A stretch of 55,096 bases of DNA from Candidatus Scalindua sp. GTDB lineage: Bacteria; Planctomycetota; Brocadiia; Brocadiales; Scalinduaceae. The stretch is from contig JABHIW010000154.1 in the NCBI GenBank assembly GCA_018670825.1, positions 1-55,096 on the forward strand, written 5' to 3'. The notes below the pieces were generated by a model. That model was not told where the DNA came from and made no database searches. It saw nothing but the letters and a program-made list of their open reading frames with translations. Position 1 is the first letter of the stretch. The number at the start of each line of letters is the position of its first letter. Positions 17,450 to 26,971 of this stretch are shown here, piece by piece. A program made the position numbers and the translations under genes.

Positions 17450-19378
17450 GTGTCTATAAAGAATCTGAAAAAGAAACTTGAAGAGTTAACATATAACGAC
17501 CTTCAGGATTGGGCAGGTACTAAAATATTACAAAGAGGTGATAGTTATTTCAAGAGTGGTTGCGTTACAAATCTAAGGATAACGCCAAAAGGTCTTCTTG
17601 CCTGTGTATCTGGTACTCATGAATATATCACTCTTGTTACATTTGAAGGCAAGGGGGGTAAAAAATATCTCTCTTCTGACTGCACCTGCCCTTACGGTAC
17701 GGATTGTAAACACGCAGTCGCCACGCTACTGGCATATTGCCAGGCAATAAAAGAAAAGAAAACGGTACAAGTAGCGAAATCAAACGATCCTGATTTTGAA
17801 AGAATAGAATCCGGTAATGGTGAGTATGACGATGAATTTGATGAAGAGTACGATGATTTTGAGACAGATACCTTCCCCGAAAAAGCATCTGTTAAGTCAA
17901 AAAAAGACAAAGAGAACGAGATTAGCAATTTCCTGGACATATTCACAAAAAAATCGTTAAAGGAACTCGTAATCAAACTGGCACATACCTATCCTGAAGT
18001 GAGAACAGAACTTCTGGATAAAGCACGATTGGAAGGAGGGGCAGTCAACAAAATTGTTACCAGCATGCGAAAGGAAATCGACAATATTACTTCAGAGCCC
18101 GCATGGGACTCCCACTGGTCAGATGAAGGAAATCTGGCCGATTTCAGCAGGGTACAAACCACGATGTCCAGTCTTTATGAGCAGGAACAGTATGATGCCG
18201 TAATCGATATTACCAAAGAATTGCTGAGAACTGTAGATTCATATATTTCCACCTGTGATGATGATGGGGATTCCGCTATTCAGATTTCAGAATGCCTGGA
18301 AACAGGGTTTCGTGCTGTTGAAAAGTCTACATGGACAAACGAAAAGAAGGTTCTCTTTGCCATAGATGCAGGGCTCAATGATGAATATGATACATGCAGT
18401 GGCGCATACGTGCTCCTGGATCTGATAAATGACAAACCAACATGGTCAAAAGTGGCGGACGAATTACTACATAGGCTGAACAACCTGCCAATCATAAATG
18501 AGGGTTCTGATAACTTTAACCTAAAATATAGGAGAAAACACCTTTCTAATTTTCTTATTTCCGCTTTTGAAAATTCTGACAGAATGGAAGAGATTCTTCC
18601 GCTATGTAAGAGGGAAGCGGCAATCACTGACAGTTGGGAAAGATACGTTGACATACTCATTGATGCCAGGAAATATGTTGAGGCCAGAAAAGCGGCAGAA
18701 GAGGGTATACAACAGGTTGGCACACGATACCCCGGCATTGTTAACTCCCTTCGTGAAAAGGTCGCAACGCTTGCGGAAAGAAGTGGTGATTATGATTCAA
18801 TTGTTCTTTTGAGGCAGGAAGAGTTTTTGAATTACCCATCCCTTAAAATATACAATAAGCTCATAAAGGCCGCTGTTCACACAAAAAACAGGAAAAAAAC
18901 CAGGGATTGGGCATTGAAGTATTTAAAAACCGGTGAAGCAGATCTTGAAAATGCGATAGCGGCTCCTGCGAAGAAGAAGGGGCATTATTTTGAAAGGTTC
19001 CCAAACTATTCGGTCTTAATCGATATAGCAGAAAAGGAAAAAGATGTAAAAACCGTTTATAGCTGGTATAAGAAGGCTGTCAGCGACAAAGAAGTGTTTT
19101 TCAATGAATATGAACAGGTTGCCCAAGCTATAGCAAAAGAATACCCTGATGAAGCCCTCAATATCTGGCGCATGCTGGCAGAGAAACAGATTGCACTAAC
19201 AAAACCTTCTGCCTATGAAACTGCTGTAAGATTTCTTCGTCACGCCCGGGATATTTATCAAAATACCGGTAAGAATAACGAATGGGAGTCCTATTTAGCA
19301 CAATTAAGAGAAACCAATAAAAGGAAGACCCGTTTTATACAAAGCCTCCTGGGCCTTACCAACAAGAAACTGATTTAA
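17450..19378 (+). CDS. SWIM zinc-finger protein with helical-repeat domain
   Basis: 642 residues if begun at the GTG at 17450, which has GGGAG eight bases upstream; an ATG at 17435 is in frame but overlaps that ribosome-binding site. Numbered from that ATG, Cys83, Cys85, Cys91 and His93 (CTCPYGTDCKH) form the CxCxnCxH SWIM zinc finger within residues 20-105. An acidic linker (about 125-150) leads to a long helical region (about 165-640) resembling TPR/HEAT-like repeats. SWIM domains bind DNA or proteins; such stand-alone proteins often accompany SWI/SNF helicases or MoxR/VWA modules, none of which is adjacent here. Cytoplasmic; specific role unknown. Confidence 0.88.
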   Translation: MSIKNLKKKLEELTYNDLQDWAGTKILQRGDSYFKSGCVTNLRITPKGLLACVSGTHEYITLVTFEGKGGKKYLSSDCTCPYGTDCKHAVATLLAYCQAIKEKKTVQVAKSNDPDFERIESGNGEYDDEFDEEYDDFETDTFPEKASVKSKKDKENEISNFLDIFTKKSLKELVIKLAHTYPEVRTELLDKARLEGGAVNKIVTSMRKEIDNITSEPAWDSHWSDEGNLADFSRVQTTMSSLYEQEQYDAVIDITKELLRTVDSYISTCDDDGDSAIQISECLETGFRAVEKSTWTNEKKVLFAIDAGLNDEYDTCSGAYVLLDLINDKPTWSKVADELLHRLNNLPIINEGSDNFNLKYRRKHLSNFLISAFENSDRMEEILPLCKREAAITDSWERYVDILIDARKYVEARKAAEEGIQQVGTRYPGIVNSLREKVATLAERSGDYDSIVLLRQEEFLNYPSLKIYNKLIKAAVHTKNRKKTRDWALKYLKTGEADLENAIAAPAKKKGHYFERFPNYSVLIDIAEKEKDVKTVYSWYKKAVSDKEVFFNEYEQVAQAIAKEYPDEALNIWRMLAEKQIALTKPSAYETAVRFLRHARDIYQNTGKNNEWESYLAQLRETNKRKTRFIQSLLGLTNKKLI

Positions 19379-19481
19379 CAATCTTTACGAATTGATTACA
19401 TTTGATATGTAGAACTTGAGGTAATAAAAAGAGCTTATTATTGTCCACTAATCACTGATCAAGGTTTGACCCTCTATCCCC

Positions 19482-19740
19482 CACATTTTATATCGCTGTT
19501 CATAGCCAGCACAATGCAGATGGAGATCAGGTCGTCCATGTGAGGGCCACCGCCATGAGTTACTATTCTTGAAGTCAAAACACACACTCCTTTATATTAT
19601 GTCATCGTAATATCTTCTTTTTCCGCAACTTTAGTTCACTTCACACTTTCCGCCTAACAGACTGGCGGACGGGTAGGCACTTCAAACTTGGCCATAGCTG
19701 CTATCATATCAAACATGTTATGTATTACTCAACTTTAATT
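19482..19740. repeat. Duplicated 5' end of the MYG1-like gene plus upstream DNA (non-functional)
   Basis: 19482-19601 matches 16951-17071 with about six substitutions and a one-base gap, covering the first ~30 codons (minus strand), start and ribosome-binding site of the MYG1-like gene. A second block, 19701-19740, matches 17146-17184 of its upstream region. The copy stops abruptly after ~30 codons, so it encodes no protein. The intact promoter-like DNA could still fire. Confidence 0.9.
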
Positions 19741-19747
19741 AAATTAA

Positions 19748-20056
19748 GGCCTCATCGTTATAGGTCTTTACCATCACAAGTCTTCCATTCCTTTAGAAAT
19801 AGAAAAGGTAAAAGAGTTTTCTACCAACCTTGGGTTTACATTCCCTGTTGCCATTGACAGAGAGCGGATTACGTTAAGGAACTGGTGGCTCAATAAGTAC
19901 CGAAAAGCCCGCTGGACCAGCGCCAGCTTCTTAATAGACCGAAATGGTATCATTCGCTATATCCATCCGGGTGGTCAGTATGTAAAGGAAGATGATGATT
20001 ACGCTATTTTAAAGTCCAGGATTGAAGAACTCCTTACTGAAAAACAGGAAGAATAA
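19748..20056 (+). pseudogene. C-terminal fragment of a thioredoxin-fold (redoxin/TlpA-like) protein
   Basis: After a TAA at 19745-19747 the plus frame stays open for 102 codons to TAA at 20054-20056 and reads as the second half of a redoxin: VIGLYHHKSS, then FTFPVAIDRE, WTSASFLIDRNGIIRYIHPG, and a final helix ILKSRIEELLTE. The cis-Pro loop region and last strands are preserved, but the N-terminal half with the redox CxxC motif is missing and there is no start codon. It abuts the truncated MYG1-like copy, so both belong to one rearrangement scar. Confidence 0.75.
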
Positions 20057-20398
20057 AATCATATTATTAATCCGGCAACTATTTAGATACTACCCATAAT
20101 GGCATAAACCACTAAATACCAACTGGATAAGATGACAACATTTTCACGTATTTAATTGCCATATTAATAATATAGATATAGGAATTAGTAATTGTGTTAG
20201 GAAAGCGCAACCATGCACTTTTCTTTGCTTGCTAAGCATATTCTGCTTTCAAGGTCTTACCCTATCCCACCTCACTCCTTTATATACTTTGTAAGAAAAA
20301 GTCACAGTCTTACAGGTTGTCAGAGGATTGTCATTTTTTGTTTGACGAATTGAATCGTTTGTCATTTTGAAAGATTTAACCCCCATTTGTTCTCTATT
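20057..20398. other. Intergenic region, nothing recognised
   Basis: 342 bases between the redoxin fragment and the convergent large membrane protein gene. I found no frame with protein-like texture, no hairpin with T-tract and no repeat shared convincingly with other parts of the window. Confidence 0.45.
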
Positions 20399-23300
20399 CT
20401 AATTTTGAATGTTTTCTTCTTTCAACTTTACAACATAACCTTCAAATTCTTCGTGCTTTTTAAATTCGAATCTTTCTAAAACTTGGATTATTACTCTCTC
20501 CTTTAAGTATGCTCTCTGTTTATTTTCATCACCTTTTTTCTTTAACCAGTCAGTTGGCTTATCAATGAACTCTTTCATTAGTTCTTCGTCTTCAGAAAAC
20601 GATTGGATATTTATAAAAAGGTTTTCCTTCACTAAATCTATATTCTCTCCCTCATTCAAAGGTGAATACTGAACTAGTGTTCCAAATTTGGCTTTGTTCA
20701 GAATTAATATTTGCTCATTCATTTCCCTATGGTAGGTCTCAAAGACGGGTATGGAGCTTTCCTTATACGAATAGTATCCTACAAAACCGTCTAATTTAAT
20801 TTGCTTAACATCCTCATCCCATTTTGACTTAAAACATTCTGATATCTCAGGAAATTTGTAAAAATCTTCACTTGTATTTAAAATAATAACCTCTGATATA
20901 TCATCAAATTGAGCAAGTCTTTTCCTTAAATCACTTTCATTTATTTCTGTACACTCTTTCGCGATTTTTTCAAAAAAATCTGATTTTTCATTTGAAGCTA
21001 AACTATCTCCATAATTGGCACCCCAATCATTACCATAACTAACATACCATTCATCAAAGAATGCTTCCTTAGCGTCAACTGTATTTATCCCATATTTATT
21101 TAAATCGCCTTCATAGTTTTCATTCGTTTTGTCTTCATACAGCTTGTAATATTTTAAAATATTTCTTAATGAAGAACGACTGTTATATCCTTCTAGCACG
21201 TTATCTTTGAACTTGTCTACTTTGTTTTGAGAAATTTTAGCAAGCCTTTTATCTTCTTTCTCTTTCTGTTCATACCGTGTTTTTCCCATTTCTAATATCT
21301 CTTTAAACAGTGAAACTTTTTGAATTGCATCATCTGATAATACAAACTTCCATTCTTCGCTTTTAACAGATATATCATCGAGAATTTTCATTAATTTATT
21401 GTCTTTTTCAGTCATGAAGACTAAACTTCGATTAAATGTTAGATTTGCTTCCTTAGCTTTATCTTCAGTTATTGATGTAATAATTTGTAAGGATTTAACA
21501 CAATAAAAAACTTCTAATTTTCCTAATGAATCAATTTCACGAACTTCACCGTCAGCTATTACATCCCACCAGTTTCGACCCCAAAAATCTTCATCTTCAA
21601 AATTATACACTTGCATGAATAGTTCTGTTAATTCTTCCAAACCTGAAGGAACAGAATTTTGTATCACGTCATAGAAATTTAACCATTCCTCATCTTCTCT
21701 TCGTAAACTAAGGCGGGATAGCACCCAGCTTGCGAAACCGAATATCATTTGTTGCTTCTTTTGTTTAATTTCTTTTTTTAAATTCTGAAATATTTTAAGA
21801 TGATTCAATGATTTATTTATGTCTACTTTCTCTTTTCCTGAAAGCTCTCCTCTTTCTAATTGCCGCTCTAGGCGTTGGATATTAAATCTTATATTGGGAG
21901 ATTGAATCTTTGTAAATAATTTACTAACAACATAATTATATTTCTTAAAGTTAGCTAAGTCTCTTTTTTCAAATGTTCTCTTTAAGAGATTTTGCAAAAC
22001 CAAAAAGAGATATACACCAAAATCCTTCAAGTTTATTAGCTCTTCTTTTTTATAATCTTTTTCCATCTCTGGCTCGACATAATAATCTGCAGTCTCTTTC
22101 AAATGCATCCAGGAACGTTCCACCATCATATCTCTTAACTGCTCATCCTTCTCTTTAAAGGCATGCGAATATAAAAGCTCGGAAAACCTAATAAAGTCTT
22201 GGAACAAATAATGATCCTGATAGCCGATTGCACGTTTTGCAATAGCAATCGGTAAGCTTCCGACTCGCCTAATTATTTCATTATCATGAGATTCCATCGC
22301 CTTTTCATAAACAGTTCTTATATCAGAAAGTAACCACCCTTTAATTTGTTTCCATTGATCAAATACCAGTGCACCCCTCTCTTTGCTAGCGTGCTCAAAA
22401 GAATAAACAGAATTATTTGTTTTCATGTATTTCAAAAATCCATCTGCCAGATCAAGATACAATTTCACTAATTCCTCAACTTTCCCGATATGCTTGTTTG
22501 AAATTTCTGTAATAAATTGGTCTTTAACTCCTGAAAGTTCCGACCGGACTTCTTCCAAAAAATTATTTGAACTCTTTATAGTAAATATTTGATTAGCAAT
22601 GTTCTTTAGCAACCTCAGTTTCTTATCGTCTTTTACCAGATCCTCGTCTATGCAAAAGAGATTATTTTGTTCTTCATTCACTATGCTATGAAATAATTTG
22701 AGTACATATCGCAATTGTTTCTTTTTGTATTCTTCCTTTTTACTCTCCTCTTTTGTCTCTGAGTCAGTGTTAATTATTGGCTCGATTAAATCACTTTTAT
22801 CTTTAAAGGCGTAACCATTTTTGTTGGCCTCCTCTTCTATCAAATTGGCAAATCCTCTTAATTTGTCCAGATTTATATCTACGACAATTCCTGTTTTCTC
22901 CGCCTTGAAGTAGTGAAAGCGGGATTTCTTGCTCATAAAAGGGCTGTATTCTAACATGATTTCTTTCTCATCTAGCATACTCACAAGGATATTATTTCCT
23001 ACTCGCTCGTCAATTGCCAAATCAATACTTTGTTCGAGTCTTTCAATCAGGAGTTCCGTTCGCTTTTGTGTAAATCTGTTTTTATTCAATAGAACACTAA
23101 TAAGCCTCCATAGTGAACATATGGAGGCAGAACCAACTAGCAATACAGGTACAACAATGAATATATTTGGTTTTGGAAGAAGGAATGCAAAAAATACTAG
23201 AATCTCAGCAACCGAAAGAGGGAATAGATAACTTTCTTTTAACAAAACACGTGCACGATCTTTTGTGTCATCATCTCGTAAACTTTCGGCGATAAATATA

Positions 23301-23653
23301 ATTAATGCAAAGATAATTATGCCTATCCCTGCATGTATAGTGATAAGGCTTCGAAAGTACTTGTCATCTAGAGCTGGCTTTAGAAAACAGGACAAGGCAG
23401 AAAAGAACACTACAACAATCAAGACAGTGAAGAAAGATGTCTTAGTAGGAAGATAAATGAAGGATAACAATTCTTTAAAAAATTGTTTTTCCTTAGATTT
23501 GATTAATTTCCTTTTTTCTGCTTTGATAAGAATTGTTAATAATTCTTCGTTTTGCCAAGGCAATATATTTGCCTTTGTATCTGTAAGAATCCTACATAAT
23601 CTCTTCCAGACTTCGTTAAAAGAAATACTATTTTCTGTTCTCTTGTTTTCCAT
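20399..23653 (-). CDS. Large four-helix membrane protein with long cytoplasmic domain, unknown function
   Basis: 1084 residues, clearly A+T-richer than its neighbours. Residues 72-92, 103-123, 142-160 and 163-188 are probable transmembrane helices, in two pairs; residues 190-1084 are soluble, charged and mostly helical (many Lys/Glu heptads), with a more beta-rich C-terminal third (about 950-1050: DISEVIILNTSEDFYKFPE, KLDGFVGYYSYKES). No nucleotide-binding, protease or nuclease motif was recognised. No Shine-Dalgarno is visible before the ATG. It is flanked by rearrangement debris on both sides and stands alone. The architecture, a membrane anchor plus giant soluble part on an A+T-rich island, suggests a horizontally acquired stress or anti-phage gene, but that is speculation. 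Confidence 0.8.
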   Translation of the reverse strand: MENKRTENSISFNEVWKRLCRILTDTKANILPWQNEELLTILIKAEKRKLIKSKEKQFFKELLSFIYLPTKTSFFTVLIVVVFFSALSCFLKPALDDKYFRSLITIHAGIGIIIFALIIFIAESLRDDDTKDRARVLLKESYLFPLSVAEILVFFAFLLPKPNIFIVVPVLLVGSASICSLWRLISVLLNKNRFTQKRTELLIERLEQSIDLAIDERVGNNILVSMLDEKEIMLEYSPFMSKKSRFHYFKAEKTGIVVDINLDKLRGFANLIEEEANKNGYAFKDKSDLIEPIINTDSETKEESKKEEYKKKQLRYVLKLFHSIVNEEQNNLFCIDEDLVKDDKKLRLLKNIANQIFTIKSSNNFLEEVRSELSGVKDQFITEISNKHIGKVEELVKLYLDLADGFLKYMKTNNSVYSFEHASKERGALVFDQWKQIKGWLLSDIRTVYEKAMESHDNEIIRRVGSLPIAIAKRAIGYQDHYLFQDFIRFSELLYSHAFKEKDEQLRDMMVERSWMHLKETADYYVEPEMEKDYKKEELINLKDFGVYLFLVLQNLLKRTFEKRDLANFKKYNYVVSKLFTKIQSPNIRFNIQRLERQLERGELSGKEKVDINKSLNHLKIFQNLKKEIKQKKQQMIFGFASWVLSRLSLRREDEEWLNFYDVIQNSVPSGLEELTELFMQVYNFEDEDFWGRNWWDVIADGEVREIDSLGKLEVFYCVKSLQIITSITEDKAKEANLTFNRSLVFMTEKDNKLMKILDDISVKSEEWKFVLSDDAIQKVSLFKEILEMGKTRYEQKEKEDKRLAKISQNKVDKFKDNVLEGYNSRSSLRNILKYYKLYEDKTNENYEGDLNKYGINTVDAKEAFFDEWYVSYGNDWGANYGDSLASNEKSDFFEKIAKECTEINESDLRKRLAQFDDISEVIILNTSEDFYKFPEISECFKSKWDEDVKQIKLDGFVGYYSYKESSIPVFETYHREMNEQILILNKAKFGTLVQYSPLNEGENIDLVKENLFINIQSFSEDEELMKEFIDKPTDWLKKKGDENKQRAYLKERVIIQVLERFEFKKHEEFEGYVVKLKEENIQN

Positions 23654-23804
23654 GTCACATTATGACGCTTTTAATCTTTAGATTATTATTTGATAATAGG
23701 GACATACCTTACTGACATACAGAGCTACACCAGAGGCTACCCAGGCATTGAAAAACGCCGCAGGCATCTAATTGGCTTCGGCAAGTGGCTTAGATGCCAT
23801 ATGA

Positions 23805-23985
23805 TCAGTCAACGATACACAAAGCAAACTATGGCACTATGTTAAATACAAATACCGCAAGTTTAAAGTACATCTTACCCGCATAGTGAACAGTATCTAA
23901 CTTATCAGCCGGTATTTTGTACCTTCTACTACGGATCCCATACACCACATATGAATTAACGCAATAAACAGAAGACAATAAAGAT
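23805..23985 (-). pseudogene. Decayed DUF6868-like gene copy
   Basis: The minus strand reads KIPADKLDTVHYAGKMYFKL then AVFVFNIVP, an in-frame TAG, then FALCIVD and a TGA at 23805, matching residue by residue the intact gene at 24866-25108 (KIPSDKFDTIHYAGMMYFKI, FVFNIVPYFALCIVG). The N-terminal third is scrambled and has no start codon. Similarity continues into the downstream DNA (about 23705-23800 versus 24775-24865). The stop replaces a tyrosine codon. Confidence 0.85.
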
Positions 23986-23991
23986 GTTCAA

Positions 23992-24648
23992 CTATTTAGG
24001 CTTCCAACCGCCGCGCATTTTGCTCAGATCTACCTCCTGAAGCGTCACGTTTGACGGTACCTCAAATTTGTCTTTTGGGATAGAAGCCCCATCTATTACC
24101 TCTGTCGCGACAGTGTTCACACTCATTTTGCCTAGTCCGGCTTCCGCTTTCAGGGTGATACCATTCCACACACAGGTCTTTGTCTTAACCATCTGTGATT
24201 CCCATACATCACAGATCTTACCAGCGACTTCTTCAGTACCTGTTTTTTTCGCGCCCATTGCGCCTAACATCTCTTCAGCAAAGTTTTCCAGCTCTTTTTC
24301 CGATTTCCCGGCAAATTGATCATACATCGGGTTTTTCATCTTTGTTCCTGTCTTTTTATCAAGGTCAATATTATAGATCCATTGTCCGCTGTCCGTTATT
24401 ATGGTCAATGAATTGGTCTTCTTGGTTATTCCCATCATACTCATAGTCGTATTTGTGTACTTTGCCTCATCTCCTCCCCAATTGTCAAAGTAAACGACCT
24501 CGGTCCCTTCGTTCATACCTGAAATTTTATACTTAATGATCCCTGATTTTACCTTGGGGTAGCGTTTGGGGCTACCTGCGTCAGTTTTATCAACAGTAAA
24601 CGCTAATAATAAAATAAGTACTAAAACACCCATACACAACTTCTTCAT
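23992..24648 (-). CDS. Predicted secreted protein (DUF4412-like)
   Basis: 218 residues with a signal peptide (MKKLCMGVLVLILLLAFTVD...A). The start is supported by AGGAGG nine bases upstream. The mature part is beta-rich with patterns of DUF4412/outer-membrane lipoprotein-sorting-like proteins: SGIIKYKISGMNEGTEVVYFD, then QWIYNIDLDKKTG, a Gly/Ala/Lys helix, VAGKICDVWE and TCVWNGITLK. Such proteins are predicted periplasmic beta-sheet folds of unknown ligand. It is sandwiched between the decayed and intact DUF6868 copies, so the duplication either spanned it or it was inserted between them. Confidence 0.75.
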   Translation of the reverse strand: MKKLCMGVLVLILLLAFTVDKTDAGSPKRYPKVKSGIIKYKISGMNEGTEVVYFDNWGGDEAKYTNTTMSMMGITKKTNSLTIITDSGQWIYNIDLDKKTGTKMKNPMYDQFAGKSEKELENFAEEMLGAMGAKKTGTEEVAGKICDVWESQMVKTKTCVWNGITLKAEAGLGKMSVNTVATEVIDGASIPKDKFEVPSNVTLQEVDLSKMRGGWKPK

Positions 24649-24865
24649 AATAGTAATCCTCCTGTTCTAATAATAAGTTGGAATAATAGCGGCAGACGCT
24701 ATTTATTGACAATCCCTCTCCCCACCCACACCTAACGAGCGCACAAAATTTCTTCTTTCTCATGGTTGTTCCATCTTACCTGCATACAGAGCTAAGTCAG
24801 TGGATACCCCAATATTTAAAAATACCGCGCTAAATGTCTTCATCAAGCGACCAGATGCCACGTGA

Positions 24866-25108
24866 TCATCCAACAATACACAAAGCAAAATATGGTACTA
24901 TGTTAAATACAAATATAGCAATCTTAAAGTACATCATACCCGCATAGTGAATAGTATCAAACTTATCAGACGGTATTTTGAACCATTTACTATGGACCCG
25001 ATATACCCAATCGTGAGCAAACATAATAAACAGAAACCAGTAAAGCAGCAATCCCATGTTTATTATGGAACACCATCCCAGAAATGAACGAACAACTTCA
25101 ATAGTCAT
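24866..25108 (-). CDS. DUF6868 family small membrane protein
   Basis: 80 residues. Two hydrophobic helices (about 10-32, INMGLLLYWFLFIMFAHDW; about 58-78, KIAIFVFNIVPYFALCIV) flank a short amphipathic segment with the conserved KIP.DKFDTIHYAGM motif. The opening (EVVRSFLGWCSIIN) and HDW..R.H motif are typical of this small-protein family, found in many Gram-negative bacteria; function unknown. GGGGG precedes the ATG at short distance. A second, broken copy lies 1 kb downstream. Confidence 0.82.
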   Translation of the reverse strand: MTIEVVRSFLGWCSIINMGLLLYWFLFIMFAHDWVYRVHSKWFKIPSDKFDTIHYAGMMYFKIAIFVFNIVPYFALCIVG

Positions 25109-26113
25109 TTTTCCCCCTTTTTATTTTTGGCATTTAATAAATGATGATGTTGTTGTTTTTCTCCTGCATTCCTGGCTTCCTTATAGTTGTTTCTTTTAGA
25201 GCTACTAACACTAATTTCTTATGAAGAAGTCAGGTAAAGAAAATAAAGAAAAATAATTATAAGGAAACCAGGAGACTAGTTAATTGACTTAGTTTTGCAA
25301 GAACACATCTAAATCATTAATTATTTGAAAAAATCTGACTTCTTTAGAAACAAGTAAAACTATCTATTGAAGATATAAAAATTGAAGTGTAAGTGAATTG
25401 TAGCAACTGCTTATTGCCAGTCATTATAAAATAGTGGGGTTGTTTTGCAATACAAAAGATTCTCGTGGCGGTTATCACACAAAGCCACAAAGGACACAGA
25501 GGAAAACGGTGAATATAGGAGAAAACACGGACGGTAGAAGCAGGGAGAACATAATAAACCCACGGCAAATTTGTTTCAAATTTCCAGGGTAGGTGCAGAA
25601 GAAAATAAAAGTGAAAAATAAAGATTACTTAACCGCTTATTTCCACGTAAGTTAAAAACGAGAGGATTAATTATTCAGAATTTATGCTTGACTTTTAAAG
25701 CTTGTTATACTATATATTGTAACAGTCTAATAACTAACTACGACATGTAGTATCTTAGTGAAGACTTTTAACATAATGAGCGGGGCTCTTGCTCTCAAAC
25801 AAAAAACTACTCATAATTGAGTATCACGGAGATAATCCCCGCCATATCTCTTTCTGTAGAATCAGGAACAAAAGATTGCTCACCGCTCCCCGGACAAAAG
25901 GCGCCGAGGACAAGAAGACGCTAAGAGCGCAAAGGAAAGAAAAAAGAGGAAATTAGCCACACCCGCCGGAGAAGGCTTTTCACAGAATAAACACAGAAGT
26001 GAAAGTCGAGAAACAGGATAGTTATTTATCCATATGCGTTAGTGTTTTAATACACGGTTAGATGTCTTCTGTCGATTGCCAACTGAATACCAATAAAACC
26101 AGCTACTCTCTAG
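25109..26113. other. 1-kb intergenic region with degraded repeats
   Basis: No credible gene. Tracts such as acaaagccacaaaggacac (about 25480) and gacgctaagagcgcaaagg (about 25917) are of the degenerate kind that recur between genes in this genome type. A 74-codon frame at 25344-25568 only reads through such a tract and I reject it. No terminator for either flank was identified with confidence. Confidence 0.5.
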
Positions 26114-26971
26114 TTATATCTTCCCTACCTCAGATTCAGGTATCCAGCCTGTTTTGAACTCTGCCTCTTTCTTACCTTCATCGTCATGAACCTCTTCTAC
26201 ATCTACGTAGACATAAACCTTGTACCACTTATCTTTTTTCTCTTCTATCCTTACCTCAGCTCCTTCATGTATCTTAAACCTGGGCTCAAACTCTTCACCC
26301 GGGCCGTATCTTATCTTACTCTCATCCGCAATCACCACTCCCATTTCAACAGAGTGATTATATGCCTTTATGCCCAGAGTAATAACCAGCACAAGAAAAC
26401 AGGATGCAAAAATAATGATCATCTTTTTAAGCCATTGTAGCCTTAAAAAGATGATAGAGAGTATGGATGCAATGAGTGCAAGATATATATATATTGTAAT
26501 GGCCGTAATCTCACCCTGGTTAAGATAGAAATACCAGAAGCACGCAACCTTAAGGATCTCCGGTGTCTGACCAATTGTCTCTCTATCAACAAAATCATGT
26601 TTTAACAGGTTTATATTTGCCTTTATGTCAGCATCTCTCGGAAGCAGCTTCTCCGCCCTGCGGTAATACATGATTGCTTTCCCCGGCATACCCAGCCGGT
26701 AATAGGCGTTACCCAGATTGTAGTATATCTGCCCATTTATAAAACCGGATTCAATCAGTTGTTCGTATAGACTGACCGCTTGCTCAAATTCCTGAACAGC
26801 ATCTTCCTGTTTCCTTCCAGCCATTGCCTTCTGCCCGGCACTATACTCCTTGTTTGCTCTGAAAAAAGTATCAGCCGCGCTATCACCAGCAAACGCTTCA
26901 GTTAAATAGTTCCCCTGAAAGAGGAATACAAAACTCAAAATAAAAATTATCAGTATGTTTTTTGATCTCAT
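26114..26971 (-). CDS. batE: BatE: TPR/SH3-domain aerotolerance protein
   Basis: 285 residues: signal peptide (1-28), TPR helices (about 35-130, with YYNLGNAYYRLGMPGKAIMY), two transmembrane helices (about 155-200), and a C-terminal bacterial SH3 domain (about 210-285, with IRYGPGEEFEPRFKIHEGAEV and TGWIPESEVG). This is the BatE architecture. The start codon overlaps the batD stop by four bases, so translation is coupled. Last gene of the Bat operon; Bat proteins were first linked to aerotolerance in Bacteroides, and the complex is thought to act in the envelope, with molecular function unsettled. Confidence 0.9.
   Translation of the reverse strand: MRSKNILIIFILSFVFLFQGNYLTEAFAGDSAADTFFRANKEYSAGQKAMAGRKQEDAVQEFEQAVSLYEQLIESGFINGQIYYNLGNAYYRLGMPGKAIMYYRRAEKLLPRDADIKANINLLKHDFVDRETIGQTPEILKVACFWYFYLNQGEITAITIYIYLALIASILSIIFLRLQWLKKMIIIFASCFLVLVITLGIKAYNHSVEMGVVIADESKIRYGPGEEFEPRFKIHEGAEVRIEEKKDKWYKVYVYVDVEEVHDDEGKKEAEFKTGWIPESEVGKI

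Noticed and set aside
25344-25568. Minus-strand 74-codon frame in the 1-kb gap
   Set aside because: Passes through a degenerate repeat (acaaagccacaaaggac) and has Cys/Ile-rich composition typical of non-coding DNA.
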